From positions 62,001 to 126,000 of the forward strand of contig NZ_NJAK01000001.1 of assembly GCF_002632755.1 (NCBI RefSeq): DNA of 64,000 bases. Direction: 5' to 3'. The notes below the pieces were generated by a model. That model ran no database searches, had not been told where the DNA came from, and was given only the letters and a program-made list of their open reading frames with translations. This document shows, one piece after another, positions 26,901 through 36,400 of this stretch. The DNA comes from Xenorhabdus ishibashii (GTDB lineage Bacteria > Pseudomonadota > Gammaproteobacteria > Enterobacterales > Enterobacteriaceae). Position 1 is the first letter of the stretch. Every line of letters begins with the position of its first letter. Made by a program: the position numbers and the translations under genes.

Positions 26901-29439
26901 TCCCGTCGGGGAGACCGAAATCGCTTTGGCGCAGATTTGGCAAAAACTATTGAATTTGAAACAGGTCAGCCGTCATGACCATTTCTTTGAACTCGGTGGT
27001 CATTCGCTGATGATTGTCAGCCTGATCGAAGAGTTACGCCATCTGGGCTGGCAACTTGATGTTCGCAGCGTATTTGTTGCGCCGATCCTCGTTGATATGG
27101 CTCTGGCTATCCAGTGTGAAGTCAGCACCTTTGTCGTGCCCCCTAATCGTATTCCCGAAGATTGCACGGCTATCACACCCGATATGCTGCCTTTAGTCTC
27201 ACTTTCCCAAACTGAGATTGACACCATCGTTGAACAGATCCCAGGTGGCGCAAGTAATGTTCAGGATATCTATCCGCTGGCTCCCTTGCAGGAAGGGATC
27301 CTGTTCCATCATCTGTTACAGACACAGGGGGATAATTATCTACAGCAAAGCTTGCTCGCGTTCAATACCCGTGAGCGCCTTGATGACTTTTTAGCGGCGC
27401 TGCAACACGTCATCGACCGGCATGACATCCTGCGCACCGCCATTTATTGGCAGGGACTGGAACAGCCAGTTCAGGTGGTCTGGCGTCAGGCACCGCTCAC
27501 AATCCGTGAATTTACCCCTGCCACAATGGACGATATTCCGGCGCAATTACTGGCTCACACGGATCCACGCCGGCACCGTATCGATCTGAACCACGCCCCG
27601 CTGTTTGCTGCTGATATCGCCCATGATCCGGCACAAAATGAATGGTTACTGGCACTGCGCTTCCATCATCTGGTCAGTGACCATATGACTCTGGAACTGA
27701 TTTTTGCGGAAATGGCGCTCATCTTGCAGGCAGATACAGAGAAATTGCCGGCGGTATTGCCTTACCGCAACTTTATCGCTCAAACCTTAAATACACCAAC
27801 CGCCGAGCATGAAGCTTATTTCCGCGCCCGACTGGCGGATATTGACGAACCCACGGCGCCGTTTGGGGTAATTGACGTAAAAATTGGCAATGACCTCGTC
27901 ACTAAAGCACACCTCTCTATCGCACCAGCTCTGGCCAAAGCTATCCGCACTCAGGCGCGTCGTTTAGGTGTCAGCCCAAGTGTCCTGTTCCATGTTGCGT
28001 GGGCACGAGTGCTGGCACACACCTGTGGCCGCGATGACGTGGTATTTGGCTCCGTGCTACTGGGTCGCTTGCAAGGGGGCGCAGGATCTGATCGCATACT
28101 GGGCATGTTTATCAATACCCTGCCCCTGCGTATTTCTCTGGATGGGCGCACGGTACAAGAAACCGTGCAGGAAACCTATCAAAATCTGACTACCTTACTG
28201 GAGCATGAGCAGACTCCGTTAGTGCTGGCACAGCGGTGTAGCGGCGTGGAGCAACCCATGCCACTGTTCAGTACCTTACTGAATTATCGTCATAGTTCAT
28301 CAGGTGAAACCGAGGCGGTTGATACCATCTGGGCAGGCATACGTGTTTTATCCGCAGAAGAGCGCACTAACTATCCTGTCTCCTTATCAGTGGATGACTT
28401 AGGGGATGATTTCCTGCTAACAGCTCTGACCGTCACCGATATTGTGCCAGAACAAATCAACGCCTATCTGGCGACGGCCATAAGCGGTTTAGTGGATGCC
28501 TTAGTGCATAATCCGCAACAAGCGATCCAAAATATCCCCGTCTTACCGGCATCAGAACGCCAACAACTGCTGGTGGATTTCAATGCTACTCAGGCCGATT
28601 TCCCGCAAGAGACGCTTATCCACCAACTGTTTGAGGCACAGGCCGCACAGCATCCCGAAGCCATCGCCCTTGTCTTTGAGGCGCAAACGCTCAGCTATGG
28701 TGAATTAAACCACCGTGCCAACCAGTTGGCGCATTATCTGATTACGTTAGGGGTGCGGCCGGATGATCGGGTCGCCCTCTGTGCCGAGCGCAGTCCGGAG
28801 ATGGTGATCGGCTTACTGGCTATCCTCAAAGCTGGCGGGGCTTATGTGCCGCTTGATCCGGCTTATCCGGCCGAACGGTTGGTCTATATGCTGGAAGATG
28901 CGGCTCCTGTGGCTTTACTGACCCAGACGAAATTAGCCAAATCAGAGTGGCTCACTCAGTTTAATGCCTTGCCCACGGTCTTACTGGATAACCCCGAACC
29001 GCGCCTGACAACACAACCGACTGGCAATCCAGAGCCTCACGCTTTGGGGTTAGCATCACGCCATCTGGCCTATGTGATTTATACTTCCGGTTCAACGGGG
29101 CAACCCAAAGGGGTGATGATCGAACATCAAAGCCTGTGCAACCTGATAGCCACCCAGCAACCTACCCTGTCACTTACCGCTGACAGTCGCGTCTTGCAGT
29201 TCGCCTCAAATAGCTTCGATGCCAGTATTTGGGAATGTTGCATGGCCTTAATGGCGGGTGCCCGCCTCTGTCTCGCCCAACGTGCCAGCCTATTGCCCGG
29301 CGCTATCCTGTCCGGTTACTTAGCAGATCAGGCCATCAGCCACGTTCTTTTGTCACCGACCGCGTTGGCTGCGATGGATTCCCTGCCCGATACCCTGCAA
29401 ACCTTGCTGGTGGGGGGGAAGCGTGTCCGCCAACCTTAG
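21916..29439 (+). CDS. Non-ribosomal peptide synthetase, second segment (end of C5 to first part of A7)
   Basis: Continuation of the first NRPS gene in the next frame. The coding frame actually enters at the poly-G run 21,883-21,889; the TTG at 21,916 has no ribosome-binding site and is unlikely to start a protein. It encodes the end of C5, A5-T5, C6-A6-T6, C7 and about half of A7. The frame is lost again at the seven-G run 29,412-29,418, inside LLVGGEACPP of A7; the final KRVRQP is out-of-frame. If the breaks are real the synthetase is split inside a C domain and an A domain and should not work as a line; if they are sequence errors the gene is a single 7,550-codon frame. Confidence 0.85.
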   Translation: MAAEERTNYPVSLSVDDLGDGFLLTTLTVTEIAPERINTYLATAISGLVDALVHNPQQAIRNISILPAAEQQQLLIDFNATQVDFPQEVFIHQLIEAQAAKYPEAIAVVYKDQTLNYGELNRRANQLAHHLLALGVQPDDRVAICVERSLEMVVGLLGTLKAGAAYVPLDPTYPLERLTYMLDDAAPVALLTQTSLIERLGTNLPIVLLDAPVFDNDAESNPDPQTLGLTSHHLAYVIYTSGSTGQPKGVMVEHAGFRNYLQWGLSHYVTTEQTDSIVSSPFAFDATVSSLYLPLLCGGKVHLIREGQTLTELVPALLSLSMASTTLVNVTPTLFAAMGQGLLAAKRTCPAHCFIVGGEMLSQSVVELWRDLSPESRIINEYGPTETVVGCITFDIHQQDSIVDNIPIGKPIANTRIYILDAHGQPVPLGVSGEIYIGGAGVSRGYLNRPELTAERFLADPFSSEPDARMYKTGDLGRWLPDGNIEYLGRNDFQVKIRGFRIELGEIETRLVACEGVKDAVVIAREEEQGDKRLVAYLIPQSGVTLNPASLREQLSSNLMEHMLPSAFVTLASFPLTPNAKLDRKALPAPDLSAVAVQDYVAPVGDIEIALAQIWQDLLRLEQVGRHDNFFELGGHSLLAVQLVAHVHQKLARDLSLQQLFDQPILMHLAQTLTGASTMAQIVIPVADRSQSLPLSFAQQRLWFLGQLDPAASLAYHIPVALRLTGQLNRHALTRAFDHLVARHESLRTRFVLVSGQPCQKIDPADIGFALTYQDLRALTSEARINRIAELMALDTQTPFDLTQGPLFRGHLLQLADKEHALLLTQHHIISDGWSVGVLIHELSVLYHALLDGQDTPLPPLPIQYADYAIWQRNWLQEAALTAQRDFWCTQLAGAPALLTLPTDRPRPAVQSFVGSRVPVHIDASLLDSLKKLGLRHHTTLFMTVLSAWSLVLSRLSGQDDIVIGTPVANRPHHKLEGLIGFFVNTLALRITFNDDLSVADLLAQVRERALAAYAHQDLPFEQVVEALQPERNLGYSPIFQVMLALDNTPTQTLAFSDIQCSPIEQVYPSAHFDLTLSLSETESGLIGELEYVTDLFDTATVERIVGYFNNVLTAMVVDETAADETQRIATLPMLPASERQQLLVDFNATQVDFPQEALIHQLFETQAEQHPQAIAVAFEEQTLSYSELNHRANQLAHYLIALGVQPDDRVAICVERSLEMVVGLLGILKAGAAYVPLDPAYPAERLTFMLDDAAPVALLTQTSLVGTLSGDRPTVLLDTLVLDDYAISNPDACVLGLTSRHLAYVIYTSGSTGLPKGVMVEHRGLYNLTQAQIEAFHITANTRLLQFASFSFDACISEIATTLCQGACLVLASREALLPGEALMTTLKTQAITHVTLPPVAASALTPDAELPDLTILVLAGEACSSSLIKRWATDQRIIINAYGPTESTVCATLSPCDIQDERVPPIGRPIANTQIYILDTQGQPVPFGVAGEIYIGGVGIARGYLNRPELTAERFQTDPFSSEPDARIYKTGDLGRWRPDGNIEYLGRNDFQVKLRGFRIELGEIEARLTQCDGIREAVVVAREDEPGQKRLVAYLRPEEGVELVPADLRQQLTQHLTDYMLPSAFVTLETFPLTPNGKLDRKALPAPDVSAIVTRDYEAPVGETEIALAQIWQKLLNLKQVSRHDHFFELGGHSLMIVSLIEELRHLGWQLDVRSVFVAPILVDMALAIQCEVSTFVVPPNRIPEDCTAITPDMLPLVSLSQTEIDTIVEQIPGGASNVQDIYPLAPLQEGILFHHLLQTQGDNYLQQSLLAFNTRERLDDFLAALQHVIDRHDILRTAIYWQGLEQPVQVVWRQAPLTIREFTPATMDDIPAQLLAHTDPRRHRIDLNHAPLFAADIAHDPAQNEWLLALRFHHLVSDHMTLELIFAEMALILQADTEKLPAVLPYRNFIAQTLNTPTAEHEAYFRARLADIDEPTAPFGVIDVKIGNDLVTKAHLSIAPALAKAIRTQARRLGVSPSVLFHVAWARVLAHTCGRDDVVFGSVLLGRLQGGAGSDRILGMFINTLPLRISLDGRTVQETVQETYQNLTTLLEHEQTPLVLAQRCSGVEQPMPLFSTLLNYRHSSSGETEAVDTIWAGIRVLSAEERTNYPVSLSVDDLGDDFLLTALTVTDIVPEQINAYLATAISGLVDALVHNPQQAIQNIPVLPASERQQLLVDFNATQADFPQETLIHQLFEAQAAQHPEAIALVFEAQTLSYGELNHRANQLAHYLITLGVRPDDRVALCAERSPEMVIGLLAILKAGGAYVPLDPAYPAERLVYMLEDAAPVALLTQTKLAKSEWLTQFNALPTVLLDNPEPRLTTQPTGNPEPHALGLASRHLAYVIYTSGSTGQPKGVMIEHQSLCNLIATQQPTLSLTADSRVLQFASNSFDASIWECCMALMAGARLCLAQRASLLPGAILSGYLADQAISHVLLSPTALAAMDSLPDTLQTLLVGGKRVRQP
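23985..27110 (+). other. NRPS module 6: LCL - A(Tyr) - T
   Basis: LCL domain with HHIISDG. A-domain pocket D-A-S-T-V-A-A-V-C equals a known tyrosine code. T domain GGHSLMIVSL, followed by a dual C/E domain, so D-Tyr is predicted. Confidence 0.8.
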
Positions 29440-30350
29440 TCAAACGCTGGTCATCAGGGCGGCAGATGCTCAATGCCTATGGGCCAACGGAAATCACGGT
29501 CTGTGCCACACTTTATTCATGTGCCTCTTCCGATGGCAGTTCAGCAGATAATCCGCCCCCGATTGGTCGCCCGATTGCCAATACCCGAATTTATATTCTG
29601 GATGCACACGGCCAGCCCGTCCCTCGTGGTGTGGCAGGGGAAATTTATATTGCCGGCGCCGGCGTAGCCCGCGGTTATCTGAACCGCCCCGAACTCACCG
29701 CGGAGCGCTTCCTCGCCGATCCATTCTCGTCGGAGCCAGACGCCCGCATGTACAAAACCGGCGACCTCGGCCGCTGGCTGCCCGATGGCAATATTGAATA
29801 TCTGGGGCGCAATGATTTTCAGGTCAAGCTGCGCGGCTTCCGTATCGAACTGGGGGAAATCGAGTCCAGACTCACCCAATGTGACGGCGTGCGTGAGGCG
29901 GTAGTGATTGCACGCGAAGATGAGCCGGGGCAGAAACGGCTGGTAGCCTACCTGCAACCAGAGGAAGGGGTTGAATTGATACCCGCGGAACTGCGTCAGC
30001 AACTCACCCAATACCTCACGGACTATATGCTGCCCAGTGCCTTTGTGACCTTAGAGGCTTTCCCGCTGACCCCCAACGGCAAACTTGACCGGCAGGCTCT
30101 GCCTGCACCGGATTCATCTGCCGTTGTCACTCAGGGTTATGAACCCCCTCAAGGCCGGATAGAAACCGCGTTGGCACAAATCTGGCAAGAGCTGTTAGGG
30201 CTGGAGCGTATCAGTCGCCACGACACCTTCTTTGAACTCGGCGGCCACTCGCTAATGGTCGTCAGACTGATCACACGCATACAAGAACAATTTCGGGTCA
30301 ATATCCCCCTGACTGAATTATTCACATCGCCCACATTGGCGGTGCAGGCC
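27265..30350 (+). other. NRPS module 7: dual C/E - A(X, frame break) - T
   Basis: Dual C/E domain (HHLLQTQGD), much of it nearly identical to C10. The A domain is a near-identical copy of A2/A10/A11 with pocket D-A-W-L-L-G-A-V-C and is broken by the seven-G run at 29,412. T domain GGHSLMVVRL is a different type, fitting its position at a protein end. Confidence 0.75.
29412..29418 (+). repeat. Poly-G run, frame break 2 (7 G, 8 needed)
   Basis: Same place in the A domain as the in-frame eight-G runs at 13,255-13,262 (A2) and 39,334-39,341 (A10). One added G restores LVGGEACPPTLV. Confidence 0.85.
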
Positions 30351-30488
30351 AACGTCATTTTTTCCGCCCAAATGAATGTGGTCGGGGAAAACGAACTGGC
30401 ATCTATCCAAGACGATCTTAACTCTCTGTCGGCAGAAGAACTGATGGCAATTTTAGGCGGGGAAGTGCCCCGCGGAGGCAGTAAATAA
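29412..30488 (+). CDS. Non-ribosomal peptide synthetase, third segment (end of A7, T7, C-terminal docking tail)
   Basis: Last part of the first NRPS gene. The open frame extends left to 29,229, but only from the poly-G run onward does it read NRPS sequence (GGEACPPTLVKRWSSGRQM...). It completes A7 and T7 (GGHSLMVVRLITRIQEQFRV) and ends in a short acidic tail, IQDDLNSLSAEELMAILGG, that looks like a C-terminal docking segment. The stop overlaps the next gene's start (TAATG), so the two synthetases are translationally coupled. No thioesterase is present, so the peptidyl chain must pass to the next protein. Confidence 0.85.
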   Translation, partial: GGEACPPTLVKRWSSGRQMLNAYGPTEITVCATLYSCASSDGSSADNPPPIGRPIANTRIYILDAHGQPVPRGVAGEIYIAGAGVARGYLNRPELTAERFLADPFSSEPDARMYKTGDLGRWLPDGNIEYLGRNDFQVKLRGFRIELGEIESRLTQCDGVREAVVIAREDEPGQKRLVAYLQPEEGVELIPAELRQQLTQYLTDYMLPSAFVTLEAFPLTPNGKLDRQALPAPDSSAVVTQGYEPPQGRIETALAQIWQELLGLERISRHDTFFELGGHSLMVVRLITRIQEQFRVNIPLTELFTSPTLAVQANVIFSAQMNVVGENELASIQDDLNSLSAEELMAILGGEVPRGGSK

Positions 30489-33400
30489 TGACAAAGATTA
30501 ATATGAGTATTGATGACTTGAAACGTGCGGTACTGGAAAAAAGAATTGAAGAACAACTGAAAGCCCGTGGGGATCAACCGCAATTATTTATCAAACCCGC
30601 TGATAGACATCAGTCTTTGCCACTCTCTTTTGCCCAACAACGGCTGTGGTTTATCAGTCAGCTCGATCCGGCGGCCAGTCAGGCTTATCACCTGCCTGTG
30701 ACATTACGTCTCACGGGTCAGCTCGACCACCACGCCCTGAAAATCTCACTTGACCGCCTGATAGCACGCCATGAAAGTCTGCGTACCCGCTTTGTCCTGA
30801 ACGAAGGCCAGCCCTGCCAGCATATCGATCCGGCTGACATCGGTTTTGCCCTGTCTTACCATGACCTGCGCCCGCTCGATCCGGCCTTACATACCCAACG
30901 TGTTGCCGAGCTCATTGATCTCGAAGCACAGGCGCCCTTCGATTTTTCCCAGGGTCCACTGATCCGTGGCCAATTGTTGCAGTTGACGGACGAAGAGCAT
31001 GTGCTGTTGCTGACCCTGCATCACATTATCACTGACGGCTGGTCTGTCGGTGTTTTGGTGCAAGAACTGGGCACCTTTTATCGTGCGGCTCTGGATGGTC
31101 ATGATGATCTTTTGCCTCCCCTGCCGATTCAGTATGTGGATTATGCTATCTGGCAGCAGGAGCAGCAACAAAGTGCTGCCTTCACTGAACAACGGGATTT
31201 CTGGTGCGCCCAGCTTGCAGACGCACCGGCCTTACTCACCCTGCCCACAGATCGGCCACGCCCCAAAGTACAAACCTATGTGGGCAACCGAGTGCCTGTG
31301 CATATTAATGCGGATTTATTGGTGGCACTGAAAAAATTGGGGCAGCGCCATCACACTTCGTTATTTATGACGGTACTCAGTGCCTGGAGTCTTGTACTGG
31401 CTCGGCTCAGTGGGCAGGATGATATTGTTATCGGCACGCCTGTTGCTAACCGCCCGCACCATGAACTTGAAGGATTAATCGGTTTCTTCGTCAATACCCT
31501 GGCTCTGCGTGTCACTTTCCATGATGATTTTTGTGTGGCCGATTTGCTGGCTCAGGTGCGGGGACAGGCACTCGCCGCCTATGCTCATCAAGATCTGCCT
31601 TTTGAGCAGGTGGTGGAAGCACTCCAGCCTGAACGTAGTTTAAGCTACAATCCCATCTTTCAGGTAATGCTGGCCTTAAACAACACACCTGCCCAAGAAT
31701 TGATCCTACCGGGTTTGCAACTGGCGACGATACCTCAGGAACTGTGTAGTGCACATTTTGATTTAACGTTATCACTGAGTGAAACCGAGGCCGGGCTGGC
31801 CGGTGAGCTGGAATATGCCACCGATTTATTCGACACCACGACCATTGAACGGATGGTCGGTTACTTAACCAATGTGCTGACCGCCATGGCGGCGGATGAA
31901 ACTCAGCTTATTACCACGTTGCCGCTATTGCCGGCATCCGAACGCCAACAACTGCTGGTGGATTTCAATGCCACGCACGCTGATTTCCCGCAAGAAGCAT
32001 TGATCCACCAACTGTTTGAGGCACAAGCCGCACAACATCCCGATACCCTGGCTGTCGTCTGTGAAGACCAGACACTGAGCTATGGTGAATTAAACCACCG
32101 TGCTAATCAGTTGGCGCATTATCTGATTGCTTTGGGAGTACGGCCGGATGATCGGGTGGCGATTTGCACTGAGCGCAGTCTGGATACTATCGTAGGCTTG
32201 CTGGCTATCCTTAAGGCCGGAGGCGCTTATGTCCCGCTCGATCCGGCCTATCCTGCCGAGCGGTTGGCTTTTATGCTCGATGATGCCGCGCCGGTGGTAC
32301 TACTGACCCAAACCACCCAGTCCGATAAACTGCACGGCACTGTACCTGCAACGGTGCCTGTCATCATGCTTGATACTCTGGAAATGTCACTGGCGACACA
32401 GCCGGCTCACAATCCACAAGCCCACACCTTAGGACTGACATCACACCATCTGGCCTATATCATTTACACATCCGGCTCGACGGGACAGCCCAAAGGGGTG
32501 ATGGTCGAGCACCGTAATGTCCTTCGTCTTATCATTAATAGCGGGTTTGCTGATATTGCCCAGAGTGACTGTGTGGCTCATTGTGCCAATGTCGCGTTTG
32601 ATGCCTCAACCTGGGAAATCTGGTCTGCCCTGCTCAATGGGGCACGCCTGCAAGTGGTGCCACAATCGGTGCTGCTCGAACCGGTGCGTTTCTGTCATGT
32701 ACTGATAAAAGGACAAGTCACGGCACTTTGGTTAACAGCCGGCTTATTTAACGAATATCTGGATAATCTCATCCCCCTGTTTGGACAATTACGTTACCTG
32801 CTTGTCGGCGGGGATGTCCTTGACCCAAGTAAGATACAACAAGTGCAGTTGGCGGTGTCCCAGCCCGCTCACCTGATAAATGGGTATGGTCCAACGGAAA
32901 CCACAACATTTGCCACTACCTATGCGATTACATCCCCCGTTGATGTCACCCACTCTATTCCTGTCGGCCGGCCGATTGCCAATACCCAGATTTATATTCT
33001 GGATACGCATGGTCAACCTGTTCCTGTCGGTGTAACGGGTGAAATCCATATCGCGGGGGACGGCGTAGCTCGTGGTTATTTAAATCGCCCAGAACTTACC
33101 GCTGAACGCTTCCTTGTCAATCCGTTCTCGTCGGAGCCAGACGCCCGTATGTACAGAACCGGCGACCTCGGCCGCTGGTTACCCGATGGCAATATCGAAT
33201 ATCTGGGGCGCAATGATTTTCAGGTCAAGCTGCGCGGCTTCCGTATCGAGCTGGGGGAAATCGAGTCCAGACTCACCCAATGTGACGGCGTGCGTGAGGC
33301 GGTAGTGATTGCACGCGAAGATGGATCTGGTCAGAAACAGTTGATCGCTTATCTGCGACCAGAGGAAGGGGTTGAATTGGTGCCCACTGATTTGCGCCAG

Positions 33401-36400
33401 CAACTGGCGCAGCATCTGGCTGATTATATGCTGCCCAGTGCCTTTGTGACCTTAGAGGCTTTCCCTCTGACCCCGAATGGCAAGCTTGACCGGCAGGCGC
33501 TACCGGCTCCCGATTTATCGGCAGTCGTGGTGCGCAGCTATGAAGCCCCCGTCGGGGAAACCGAAATCGCACTGGCGCAGATTTGGCAAGATTTGCTAGG
33601 ACTGGAACAAGTTGGTCGTCACGATCATTTCTTTGAACTCGGTGGCCATTCGTTGATGATTGTCAGTCTGATCGAAGAGCTGCGCCATCTGGGTTGGCAG
33701 CTCGAAGTTCGTAGTGTATTCGCCTCACCTGTTCTCACCGATATGGCGCTGGCTATCCAGCATGAAGCCAGTACCTTTATCGTACCCCCCAACCTTATTC
33801 CCGCAGGTTGCACGGCTATCACCCCCGAGATGCTGTCGTTGGTTTCGCTCTCCCAAAGCGAAATTAATACCATCGTTGGGCAGATCACTGGCGGCGCGAA
33901 TAATGTTCAGGATATCTACCCCCTCGCCCCGTTGCAGGAAGGGATCTTGTTCCACCATCTGTTACAGACACAGGGGGATACCTATCTATTGCAGAGCCTG
34001 CTTGCTTTCGATTCCCGCAACCGCCTCGATAGCTTTTTAGATGCCCTGCAACAGGTGATTAACCGCCATGACATTCTGCGCACCTCCATCTTCTGGCAAG
34101 GACTGGAAAAACCGGTTCAAGTGGTCTGGCGTCAGGCTCCGCTGAGTGTCCGTGAGTTCACCCCTGCCACAATGGACGCTATTCCGGCACAGTTACAGGC
34201 TTATACCGATCCGCGCCAGCACCGTATTAATTTGAATCATGCCCCCCTCTTTGCCGCCGATATCGCCCATGATCCGGTACAGAATGAGTGGCTGCTGGCT
34301 TTGCGTTTCCATCATTTGGTCAGTGACCATATGACACTGGAGCTGATTTTGGCGGAAATTGCCCGGATACTTCAGGGCAAGACAAAAACACTGCCCACGA
34401 TGCTGCCTTACCGCAACTTTATTGCCCAGACATTAAGTGTGCCCGCAGCAGAGCATGAAGCCTATTTCCGCGCCCAACTGGCGGATATTGATGAACCCAC
34501 CGCGCCCTTTGGGATACTCAGCGTACCCAGCGATAATCGTGCTATCGCCGAACATCGTCTTCCAATTGACGCCACTCTGGCGAAAGCCATTCGCTCTCAG
34601 GCACGCCGGCTGGGAGTCAGCCCCAGTATCCTGTTCCATGTAGGCTGGGCGCAGGTATTGGCTAAGACCAGTGGCCGCGATGATGTGGTATTTGGCTCGG
34701 TATTATTGGGTCGCTTGCAAGGCGGTGCGGGTGCCAATCAAATACTGGGGATGTTTATCAATACCCTGCCCCTGCGTATCTCTCTGAACGGGCGCACGGT
34801 GAGCAAAATTGTGCAGGAAACCTATCACAATCTGACCGCCTTGCTGGAGCATGAGCAGGCGCCGTTAGTGCTGGCACAGCGGTGCAGTGGCGTGGAGCAA
34901 CCCATGCCGCTGTTTAGTACCCTGCTCAATTATCGTCATAGCCCATCGGACAAAACCGAAGCGGTTGAAACCATCTGGACAGGCATACGTACTTTGACCT
35001 CAGAGGAAAACACTAACTATCCCATTACCCTGTCAGTGGATGATTTAGGGGACGGCTTCCAACTGACCGCCCAGACTGTCACGGAAATCGCACCAGAACG
35101 GATCACCGCCTATCTGGCCACTGCTATAAGTAGTTTGATCGATGCTCTGGTTCACAATCCACAGCAAAGGCTCCGCGATATTCCCATCTTACCGGCGGCA
35201 GAGCGGCAACAAGTGCTAACAAATTTCAACGCGACTCAAACCGATTTCCCACAAGAAGCACTAATCCACCAATTAGTCGAAGAACAGGCTGCAACAACGC
35301 CCAGCGCAATAGCAGTAGTGTGTGACGATCAATCTCTCAGCTATGAGGAGTTGAACCGCTATGCTAATCGTCTGGCTCACTACTTGATTGAACTGGGTGT
35401 ACATCCTGATGATCGGGTAGCGATTTGTGTCGAACGCAGTCTGGAAATGGTGGTCGGATTACTCGCCATCCTCAAGGCCGGTGGCGCTTATGTCCCTCTC
35501 GACCCAGCCTACCCAACCGATCGGTTGGCATATATGCTTGAAGATGCTGCCCCTGTGGTTTTACTGACTCAGGCCACGTTACACGATAAACTTGACAGCA
35601 CCTTACCTGTGATCTTACTGGATAACATCCTTAATAGCCCTGAGCCATTCCTGGCAACACAATTCCTGGCAACACAATCGACTGACAATCCAGATACTCA
35701 GGCTTTGGGGCTGACATCACGCCATTTGGCCTATGTCCTCTACACTTCTGGTTCAACGGGATTACCCAAAGGGGTGATGAATGAGCATCGCGGTGTGGTT
35801 AATCGTTTACTCTGGGCACAGGAGGCTTATCAATTAACTCCGCAAGATCGCGTCTTACAAAAAACGCCATTTAGTTTTGATGTTTCCGTTTGGGAGTTTT
35901 TCCTTCCCCTGATGTTTGGAGCACAATTAGTCATGGCTCGCCCTGGCGGGCACAAAGAACCGCACTATTTATTGGAAGAAATAGAAAACCGCCATATTAC
36001 AACGATCCATTTTGTGCCTTCTATGTTGCAAATTTTCCTTCATTACATTCCGGCCGGACGTTGTCTTTCTCTGCGCCAAATTTTATGTAGCGGGGAAGCG
36101 CTGCCCTATGCCTTGCAACAACACTGTCTGTCTCACTTACCTCACAGTGAACTGCATAATTTATATGGACCAACGGAAGCGGCTATTGATGTGACCGCCT
36201 GGAAATGTGTTCCAGATCGCCATACCGGACAAGTACCGATTGGGCATCCTATTTCTAATATCCAAATCTATATTCTCGATACCCGCGGGGAAATCGTTCC
36301 AATTGGTGTGGCGGGTGAAATTTATATCGGGGGGGTGGGTGTTGCCCGTGGCTATCTCAATCGCCCTGAGTTGACAGCGGAACGCTTTGTTCCCGATCCA

